A stretch of DNA of 9,480 bases from Fischerella sp. (GTDB lineage Bacteria > Cyanobacteriota > Cyanobacteriia > Cyanobacteriales > Nostocaceae), in contig JANZYY010000035.1 of NCBI GenBank assembly GCA_026419705.1, positions 8,309-17,788 on the forward strand, given 5' to 3'. The notes below the pieces were generated by a model. The model was not told the origin of the DNA, searched no databases, and was given only the letters and a program-made list of their open reading frames with translations. Shown here in pieces: positions 1 through 5,020 of the stretch. The position numbers and the translations under genes are program-made. Numbering within the stretch: position 1 is the stretch's first letter; the number at the start of each line of letters is the position of its first letter.

Positions 1-802
1 TTGTACTAGCTAAATCTGAATAAGCTTGTTCGTGTAGTCCATTTTCATCTAAAGTGATTAATTGTGGAATTTCTATTGGTTGCGTATCGTTAAATCTTCT
101 CCAAGCTTCTCCCCAAAGTTCCTCCGCACTCAAAGGTTTGATATCTAATCCCATTTTGTTAGATAAAAGCTGTTCCCAGCGACAAAAACCATCTTTGTAG
201 GCGTTATTAATAATTGTTTCGATCCGCTGGTTTTCTACTTCTGCGATATCACCCTTGAATTTTAACCACCACAACTCACCTTTAGCTAAAAGTTTCTCGA
301 TCCAATCATCTGTATTCGTACTATCTGGTTCAATTGTATAAGTAACGTAAATCCGCAAAAATTTTGGCTTGCGAATCCCAGCGCGAGTTAGTTCTTGGAC
401 TCTTGCTCGTTCTGACAGCAGCAAATATTTTATATCTGGTGATGGCGTACGCTTTACTAGAGAAGCTAGTTCTTTTTGGCGCTGTTTGTCTGAACTAAAA
501 GACCCCAAGTGCAACGTCATTCGTTCACCACTGGGGATATCTTTTAAACCAGCTTCAATATTATTAAAAATTGTATTAATTTGTTCCGGTCTTAATGTGG
601 TGTGAATCCCTTGACAATCAAAACCAAAGACAAAGCAAAACCTGTCTTTTTGGTTTCCTTTTGTCAAAATATAAGCGCCGATGTCACGTCCGCTCAGCGA
701 GACGCGTAACATTGTCGCCAAATGTAAAGCATCTTCAAAAGGTGTGAATCTAGTTTCGCTTCCGGCGACGCCGACGCTTTGTTTTCCGATTTTTTGCTTC
801 AT
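1..802 (-). CDS. VirB4/TraC-like conjugation ATPase, N-terminal part (runs off left edge)
   Basis: Reading the minus strand from the ATG at 802 gives 267 uninterrupted codons that leave the window at base 1, so the C-terminal part is missing. Walker motifs would lie outside the window. The visible part has no membrane span. It carries a segment at about residues 55-100 (FCFVFGFDCQGIHTTL, then GLKDIPSGERMTLHLGSF) that resembles the N-terminal region of VirB4/TraC ATPases, where a short self-recognition strand precedes a helix and a 'lp.g.rl' turn. A later stretch (about 225-255, EELWGEAWRRFND then IPQLITLDENG) recalls cyanobacterial TraC-like ATPases. Such proteins are hexameric inner-membrane-associated motors of type IV secretion. 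The start overlaps the upstream gene by 53 bp and has only a weak GGA signal. An ATG at 712 is possible but would drop conserved-looking sequence. The family call is inferred from weak similarity plus gene order; the coding call is firm. Confidence 0.6.
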   Translation of the reverse strand, partial: MKQKIGKQSVGVAGSETRFTPFEDALHLATMLRVSLSGRDIGAYILTKGNQKDRFCFVFGFDCQGIHTTLRPEQINTIFNNIEAGLKDIPSGERMTLHLGSFSSDKQRQKELASLVKRTPSPDIKYLLLSERARVQELTRAGIRKPKFLRIYVTYTIEPDSTNTDDWIEKLLAKGELWWLKFKGDIAEVENQRIETIINNAYKDGFCRWEQLLSNKMGLDIKPLSAEELWGEAWRRFNDTQPIEIPQLITLDENGLHEQAYSDLAST

Positions 803-1127
803 GGCTAATTTCCAGTAAGCTATGATAGCGAGCAAAGCCTCTAGTCCAAGTAGGAACACCAATAAATTTACTTAAAAACCGCCAACTCCTACCACCAGTT
901 AATATCCACCAAGTCGCCATTCCCCAACCAGCAATTAGCGCTGTCCACAACCATTTTTGAAACTCATCTTTAAAAAAGCCTCCGAAAATGCCATTAACAA
1001 TAAAATAGGCTGTTAGGGCAATCACTGTCCACGGCAGGACTTGATCGGCAGGAATTGGTCCTAAGGAAGGTTGAGTTCCCAAAATTTGATTTACAGGTCT
1101 AAAATCTTTTTCTGGCTCCTGAGACAT
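750..1127 (-). CDS. Small two-span membrane protein, VirB3-like
   Basis: This encodes 125 residues. After a polar N-terminus come two predicted membrane helices (about 30-52 and 57-77), then an amphipathic cytoplasmic-looking region (GGRSWRFLSKFIGVPTWTRGF, about 78-98) and a very basic tail (KTKRRRRRKRN, 115-125). VirB3/TraL proteins are about 100-130 residues, have one or two N-terminal spans and sit directly before VirB4. This protein matches in size, topology and position, but I cannot point to a diagnostic motif. The gene starts 20 bp after the stop of the pilin-like gene and overlaps the ATPase gene by 53 bp, so the three are probably co-transcribed and translationally coupled. No clear Shine-Dalgarno precedes its ATG, which fits coupling. 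The arginine run is encoded by a GC-rich palindrome that may be a later insertion. Confidence 0.7.
   Translation of the reverse strand: MSQEPEKDFRPVNQILGTQPSLGPIPADQVLPWTVIALTAYFIVNGIFGGFFKDEFQKWLWTALIAGWGMATWWILTGGRSWRFLSKFIGVPTWTRGFARYHSLLEISHEAKNRKTKRRRRRKRN
763..773. repeat. GC-rich perfect palindrome inside two overlapping genes
   Basis: CGGCGACGCCG is an 11-base palindrome about a single central base, embedded in a GC-rich patch (about 755-778) in otherwise AT-rich DNA. It falls in the overlap of the VirB3-like and VirB4-like genes. One frame reads it as the arginine run of the former, the other as a Gly/Val/Ala stretch near the N-terminus of the latter. Comparable GC-rich islets occur at about 687-704 and 2428-2457, in the style of the very small dispersed repeats known from Nostoc genomes. 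Membership in a named repeat family is inferred. Confidence 0.5.
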
Positions 1128-1147
1128 GATGAATTTATGAGATGAAT

Positions 1148-1768
1148 TCAGTTAGTATTACTGTCACCAATCACAAAACCTGTGAGTACATCTGCAATAG
1201 TGACAGCAACAACGACTAATAAGGGAGTTCTTGCTACACTTTGCCAATCTTCATCTTTACGAACTGCATTAATCACACCTATCAAGGAAACAGCGATGTA
1301 GAGTAAGTAAAGTGCGCGTAAGACGTTGAATATTAAACTTACTGCTGCTTGGGTGTTTGCCCCTGTTGTTTCACCTTGTGTTAAAGTGTTTTTGAAAAAA
1401 TCTTCAGCTTTCTTAAAAAATTGCGCCTGGGCAGGGGCTGCAAAATAGTCTAACCAAAATGCAGCGAGAATAGCAGCTACTGCTAAAATTTGTAACAAGA
1501 GAATGTATTTTTTTGGCAGATGCACCTGTTGCCCTATTTGGTGGATTATTACTGCGATGAAACTGCCCAAAAGCAGACAGAATATCAAAACAGGGCTTTT
1601 GAGAGCAATAATGCTTAAAAATACTGCACAAGCAATTAAAAAGGGTACAGATTCTAATAAGCTAAGGCGCCAAAATTCCAGTGTTTTCTTCAAAATTTCA
1701 GTTATTTTCATTACTTTGCCATTTGCAGCCCGTAAAATTTTTCTCTGATGAGAAACTTGCCTAGACAT
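1148..1768 (-). CDS. VirB2-like pilin precursor candidate with long leader
   Basis: This encodes 206 residues with a layout like conjugative pilin precursors. Residues 41-75 form a hydrophobic hairpin. Residues 88-110 form a third span ending in a signal-peptidase-like site, APAQA|Q, with predicted cleavage after Ala115. The remaining ~91 residues hold two helices (about 144-167 and 181-200) joined by a short charged loop (NAVRKDEDWQSVAR). A mature product of under 100 residues with two spans and a small charged loop is the known architecture of VirB2/TraA-type pilins. The long N-terminal part is unusual for a plain VirB2, so this could instead be a multi-span VirB2/VirB6-like membrane subunit. 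The start is well supported: AAGGA lies 9 bases before the ATG. It is the first gene of the probable minus-strand operon, followed by the VirB3-like and VirB4-like genes. Confidence 0.65.
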   Translation of the reverse strand: MSRQVSHQRKILRAANGKVMKITEILKKTLEFWRLSLLESVPFLIACAVFLSIIALKSPVLIFCLLLGSFIAVIIHQIGQQVHLPKKYILLLQILAVAAILAAFWLDYFAAPAQAQFFKKAEDFFKNTLTQGETTGANTQAAVSLIFNVLRALYLLYIAVSLIGVINAVRKDEDWQSVARTPLLVVVAVTIADVLTGFVIGDSNTN

Positions 1769-2006
1769 TTGTAAATTTCCTTAGTGTTCATTACAATTAT
1801 TGCTTGGATGATTGCTTGGGTTCAGTTTCGTAATTTAACATAATTTAGGATTTTGTTTAAGGAAATTTATAAAAATCATGTAAAAATTTATACATAATTA
1901 TTTTTATTAGCTAATTGATTTTAAACTATGTAACTACATCTTCCACACTTGTTGCAAATATTTTTCTATCTCAGCAATTAAAGCAATTAATTGATTGTTT
2001 TACCAA
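1769..2006. other. AT-rich upstream region of the VirB-like operon, no gene seen
   Basis: This stretch is strongly AT-rich (runs such as ataattatttttatt near 1890-1910) and holds no convincing reading frame. It must contain the promoter of the minus-strand operon, but no -35/-10 pair stands out. The Shine-Dalgarno for the pilin-like gene lies at its left end (about 1778-1782). Confidence 0.5.
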
Positions 2007-2129
2007 TAGGACTTACGCAAAAACCCTCTTAAACTCTTTATTCTCCGTGTCTTTTGTGTTCTACCCTGCGGTCAGCCGAACAAAGCGCGTCTATGTGGTT
2101 CGTTTTTCGCGACTCCTGCGTAAGTCCTA
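2007..2129. mobile_element. MITE-like element with 13-bp perfect terminal inverted repeats
   Basis: TAGGACTTACGCA (2007-2019) is repeated exactly inverted as TGCGTAAGTCCTA (2117-2129). Taking the outer TA on each side as a duplicated target, the element is 2009-2127 (119 bp). TA target duplication is the known habit of IS630/Tc1-mariner transposons, so this could be a non-autonomous derivative of such an element. The interior has no transposase. It contains sequence typical of cyanobacterial intergenic repeats (ctccgtgtc... gtggttcg) interrupted by a GC-rich patch around 2064-2090. A short frame runs across it but is not a plausible gene. The inverted repeats are seen directly; the family assignment is inferred. 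Confidence 0.7.
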
Positions 2130-2362
2130 ACTAATTGGATAATCAGGTGGAAAAGTCAGGCAATCTTTTCTTTTCTCTGTCCTGATGTGCAAGCAGTACA
2201 GGCTGGGGTACTGGGGTAGCAGTTTAGTATTTTACCGAAGAAAGGCGGAGGGCAGAGGGCAGAAGAAAAGATTGTAAACTTTGATATTTTGATATAAGAC
2301 CGAATCCTCCGTGCTCTGCCATACTGTCCAAAGCACCTACTTTTAACTATGGAGGAAAATAA

Positions 2363-2482
2363 ATGCGTAGCAATTTGATCGAATTCATCGCATTCATGCG
2401 TAGGGATTCCTTCAGCATAGCTACCGACGGAAGCTGCTCCGCGTCTACGTACTTCCGCCTTCTTAACCTTTGGGAAAAGTAA
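2363..2482 (+). CDS. Possible 39-residue ORF or gene relic
   Basis: GGAGG (2351-2355) stands 7 bases before the ATG, a near-ideal signal. The frame encodes 39 residues with no membrane span and no family I recognise, starting MRSNLIEFIAFMRRDSF. After the TAA the same frame continues for 31 sense codons (...TGKFSSKHVFEVKQDGKTVFF, ending at 2575), which read like ordinary protein. The region could therefore be a gene broken by a stop codon. Part of the coding sequence (2428-2457) is an inverted repeat, which argues against a conserved protein. Treat as a weak candidate. Confidence 0.25.
   Translation: MRSNLIEFIAFMRRDSFSIATDGSCSASTYFRLLNLWEK
2428..2457. repeat. Small GC-rich inverted repeat
   Basis: CGGAAG (2428-2433) and CTTCCG (2452-2457) flank an 18-base GC-rich loop (ctgctccgcgtctacgta). 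Size and composition resemble the very small dispersed repeats of Nostoc-type genomes. No duplicated flank is evident. Confidence 0.4.
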
Positions 2483-2835
2483 ATTTACCTTCTGATTGGC
2501 TCTACTCAAGCAACGGGAAAATTTTCCAGCAAGCATGTATTCGAAGTCAAGCAAGATGGCAAGACAGTATTTTTCTGATTATTGTCAAATACGTGACTCG
2601 ATAATTTGTCGTCAAAAATATAGCAGAGAAATTTTAACTCTTAACAGGCTTGAAAGTCCTTTGGTGTCAGAGTTTTATGCTCGGATGATGTCATAACCTA
2701 CCTGACAGCAGCTATAGTTGCAAACAACATGATATCAAGCGTATAATTGAAATTCGAAAATATATAAAGAGATGGAACTTCAAAATAGCGCAAATAAAGT
2801 GCAAAATCAATAAATTTATTCATAAATGCTTTTTA

Positions 2836-2879
2836 TTTAACTAACTCTTTATTTAGTGTTAACCCTAGATTGGTATATT
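2836..2879 (+). promoter_or_regulatory. Pho box (three 8-mers, 11-bp period) with -10 hexamer
   Basis: Three octamers lie exactly 11 bases apart: TTTAACTA (2836-2843), CTTTATTT (2847-2854) and GTTAACCC (2858-2865), separated by ACT and AGT. The known cyanobacterial PhoB/SphR site is three PyTTAAPyPy(T/A) repeats with 3-base spacers; these match at about 8, 7 and 6 of 8 positions. TATATT at 2874-2879 lies 8 bases downstream, where a -10 hexamer belongs in an activator-dependent promoter lacking a -35. It faces the Tat-leader stub and phoD, so phosphate starvation probably induces this unit. Confidence 0.65.
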
Positions 2880-2920
2880 TTCACGGAGAAAGATTTTGTC
2901 ATTGACAGGATTAACAATCA

Positions 2921-3052
2921 GTGGCTTTCTCCCGACATAGATTTTTAACACTAGCTGGTGTCTTGGCTGCTAGTGTAACGATGGTTTCTCCCCTAGAAGC
3001 TTTTTATGCAAGAGTTGCCCGTAGTGAAGTTGCAACAGGGATTGACAATTAA
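2921..3052 (+). pseudogene. Truncated PhoX-like phosphatase: Tat leader stub only
   Basis: A GTG preceded by AGGA (10-base spacing) opens 43 codons. The product begins VAFSRHRFLTLAGVLAAS and continues to SPLEAFYAR, then stops at TAA. SRHRFLTLAG is a twin-arginine-like motif with the second arginine replaced by histidine-arginine order, followed by a hydrophobic stretch. In my memory the pattern '...SPLEAFYAR' marks the N-terminus of cyanobacterial PhoX/DUF839 phosphatases, normally several hundred residues long. Here the enzyme body is absent. In the same frame, after stops, a 24-residue run ending LEFSPDFAI (to 3271) may be a leftover of the C-terminal part, but this is speculative. The intact Pho box upstream supports a phosphatase ancestry. 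It could alternatively be a small secreted peptide. Co-transcription with phoD 245 bp downstream is likely. Confidence 0.5.
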
Positions 3053-3086
3053 TAATTTTAGTCCTTTCAAGGCATGATGTATTTTT

Positions 3087-3146
3087 CTTGGTGTCTTAGT
3101 GCCTTGGTGGTTCAAAAGTCAATTTTTTGACCACATAGACACCAAG
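3087..3146. repeat. Foldback intergenic repeat between Tat-leader stub and phoD
   Basis: The outer arms CTTGGTGTCT (3087-3096) and AGACACCAAG (3137-3146) are perfect complements. The inner arms GTGGTTCAAAA (3107-3117) and TTTTGACCAC (3125-3134) also pair, with one bulged T, giving a long imperfect hairpin. The left arm contains an 8-base tandem (CTTGGTGT, CTTAGTGC, CTTGGTGG). Repeats of this composition are common between genes in filamentous cyanobacteria. It lacks a trailing T-run on the plus strand, so it is not a standard terminator, but it could attenuate transcription or stabilise mRNA. Confidence 0.6.
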
Positions 3147-3297
3147 CACAAAGGTGAAAAGCTCAAAATTCGGGAAAATTTTTGAGGATTTTTACCGATA
3201 TTGCCTCTCCACTCCCTACAAACAGCCGTGTGTTGCAAATGTTAGAGTTCTCGCCTGATTTTGCCATCTAGAAACCTTACTATTTGGAGGTCGCCTG

Positions 3298-4869
3298 ATG
3301 AAAACTCGGTTAAATAGGCGTTTATTTCTGGCTTGGAGCGCGATTAGTGCCAATTTAATTCTGGGATCTAAATGGCTTGAACCAGCTGTTGCTATCTTCA
3401 CATCCGAGCAAACTGATGCAGTTCAATCGGGAGATGTGACCGACACCAGTGCAATTATCTGGGCGCGTAACAATAGCGAGAGGAATGCTCGTCTTGTGGT
3501 TAAACTTTCGCGATCGCCTAACTTTCAAGGATCGGTGCAGACGATCGCAGGTTCTGAGGTGAGTATAGCCACAGATTACACTGGTAAAGTTGACATTGTG
3601 GGACTGCGCCCGAATCAAATCTACTACTACCGCGTATTTTGGGAACAAGGGCTGTTTAGAATCCGACGAGGTGGAACTGGTAGTTTTCGCACTGCACCTG
3701 CTCCTGTTCAACCTCATCCTGTTCGTTTTGTGTGGGGAGCAGACTTGGCTGGTCAGGGTTGGGGTCGCAACCCTAATTTCAAGATTACTGCCTATGATGG
3801 TGATGTCATTCAGGGAGGATACCTAATCTTCGATGTAATGCGGAAACTAAAGCCCGACTTTGCTATCTTTGCGGGTGACATTATTTACGCTGATAACGAA
3901 ATTCTACCCACAAAAGCAATTCCAGCGGAGGTGGGGGGTGGAACCTGGGTAAACTCTCCAACCAAGAACTTTAAAGCTGTCACTCTAGAAGAATTTCGCG
4001 AGAATTGGAAGTACAATTTGGGAGACGAAAAGTTCCGGCGTTTTCTAGCAGAAACTCCCATCTATTCTCAGTGGGACGACCATGAAACGGTCAATAATTG
4101 GTATCCAGGCCAGATTTTAACGGCAGAACCTTATAATGGATTGTCTGCTGATGTTCTGGCAAACAGAGCCAAGCAAGCGTTATTTGAATATAATCCCATC
4201 CGCGGTAAGCAGATTTACCGCAAGTATCAATACGGTAAGCATATCGATTTGTTTCTATTGGATGAGCGGTCTTATAGAGGACCCAACCCGGAAAATAGCA
4301 ATCCCAATGGTATAGAAATGTTGGGACAAGAACAGTTTGAATGGCTCAAACAGAATTTAAAGGCTTCCCAAGCAACCTGGAAGGTAATTTCATCTCACGA
4401 TCCTTTGTCTATTGTTACAGGGGGAACGAGCGATCGCGACGCTTGGGGTCAAGGTTCACCAGAAGTTTTGGGTCGTGAAGTCCAGTTGAGCAAGTTGCTC
4501 AAATTTATTAAAGATGAAAGGATCAAGAATATTGTTGTGATTACAGCAGATGTACACTATCCCGCCGCCATCTCTTATGAACCTGAACGGGCAGTTTTTC
4601 AAGATTTCAATCCTTTTTGGGAGTTTGTCATTGGTCCTATCCATGCGGGTGCTTTCGGGCCCAATGAATTAGATCCCAGTTTTGGCTCTAAGTATGAATT
4701 TATCTCAGCTCCAGGAACTGAAACACCACAACTTCCCCAAAATTCACCACCTCCAAATTTCCATTCTTTTGGTTCAGCAGAGGTAAATCGTCAAGGTCAG
4801 TTGACAGTCAAAATTCACGATATTACTGGAAAGGTTTTGTATGAAAAGGTACTAGAGCCAGAGAAGTAG
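3298..4869 (+). CDS. phoD: PhoD-family alkaline phosphatase/phosphodiesterase
   Basis: This 523-residue enzyme should release phosphate from organic phosphoesters outside the cytoplasm. The N-terminus has a Tat-type motif (NRRLFLAWSA, arginines 7-8) and a hydrophobic stretch to about residue 32. Tat export fits a folded metalloenzyme. Residues ~38-132 form the PhoD N-terminal fibronectin-like domain (SGDVTDTSAIIWAR), followed by the metallophosphatase domain. Metal-site motifs visible are D149 (GADLAGQGWGRN), GDIIYADNE at 193-201, WDDHE at 259-263, SHD at 366-368 and ITADVHY at 415-421. The last usually reads GDVH, so A417 is a mild variant. Length is normal and the frame is intact. GGAGG lies 7 bases before the ATG. 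It sits downstream of a Pho box and a PhoX-like leader stub, so induction by phosphate starvation is likely. A terminator follows 23 bp after the stop. Confidence 0.92.
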   Translation: MKTRLNRRLFLAWSAISANLILGSKWLEPAVAIFTSEQTDAVQSGDVTDTSAIIWARNNSERNARLVVKLSRSPNFQGSVQTIAGSEVSIATDYTGKVDIVGLRPNQIYYYRVFWEQGLFRIRRGGTGSFRTAPAPVQPHPVRFVWGADLAGQGWGRNPNFKITAYDGDVIQGGYLIFDVMRKLKPDFAIFAGDIIYADNEILPTKAIPAEVGGGTWVNSPTKNFKAVTLEEFRENWKYNLGDEKFRRFLAETPIYSQWDDHETVNNWYPGQILTAEPYNGLSADVLANRAKQALFEYNPIRGKQIYRKYQYGKHIDLFLLDERSYRGPNPENSNPNGIEMLGQEQFEWLKQNLKASQATWKVISSHDPLSIVTGGTSDRDAWGQGSPEVLGREVQLSKLLKFIKDERIKNIVVITADVHYPAAISYEPERAVFQDFNPFWEFVIGPIHAGAFGPNELDPSFGSKYEFISAPGTETPQLPQNSPPPNFHSFGSAEVNRQGQLTVKIHDITGKVLYEKVLEPEK

Positions 4870-4892
4870 AAATAAAGTATCCTCCACCTGTT

Positions 4893-4928
4893 AACTGAGG
4901 GAAGCTAGCGTTTCTCTCAGTTTTTCTT
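4893..4928 (+). terminator. Rho-independent terminator of phoD
   Basis: AACTGAGGGAA (4893-4903) pairs with TTCTCTCAGTT (4912-4922), 11 base pairs with one G-U, around an 8-base loop. It is followed directly by a T-run (TTTTTCTT). The opposite strand has no T-run, so it acts for phoD and not for the convergent EF-G gene. Confidence 0.85.
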
Positions 4929-5020
4929 GTATTTTCAATTAAGGCGATCGCTTCACCAATCTTCACTTTTTTTAACGCAGAGTCAGCGCAGAGTCATGTA
5001 CTTAGGGGGTGGCGGAGATG

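Larger units (their letters stand above)
2130..2835. other. Gene-poor degraded region with small repeats
   Basis: About 700 bases without a gene I can support firmly. Seen inside: a tandem CTGGGGTA pair (about 2202-2218); a purine-rich gcagagggcag tract near 2250-2262, of a kind common between genes in Nostoc relatives; a GC-rich inverted repeat at 2428-2457; and a 39-codon frame with a good ribosome-binding site (listed separately). Longer frames on both strands here translate repeats and look spurious. The right part, 2700-2835, is AT-rich and featureless up to the Pho box. Confidence 0.5.

Noticed and set aside
1835..1862. Possible second Pho box upstream of the VirB-like operon (TTTAACAT ... 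TTTAAGGA)
   Set aside because: The middle repeat does not match the consensus and the spacing is only nominal; AT-rich DNA makes such partial matches common.
1915..2130. 71-codon plus-strand frame
   Set aside because: More than half of it is the MITE-like element; no ribosome-binding site.
2156..2554. 132-codon minus-strand frame
   Set aside because: It runs through intergenic repeats and a GC-rich inverted repeat, has no Shine-Dalgarno, and its composition (Cys/Pro/Arg-rich, no pattern) is typical of translated junk.
2496..2696. 66-codon plus-strand frame
   Set aside because: No ribosome-binding site. A different frame across the same bases gives more protein-like sequence, so this one is unlikely to be coding.
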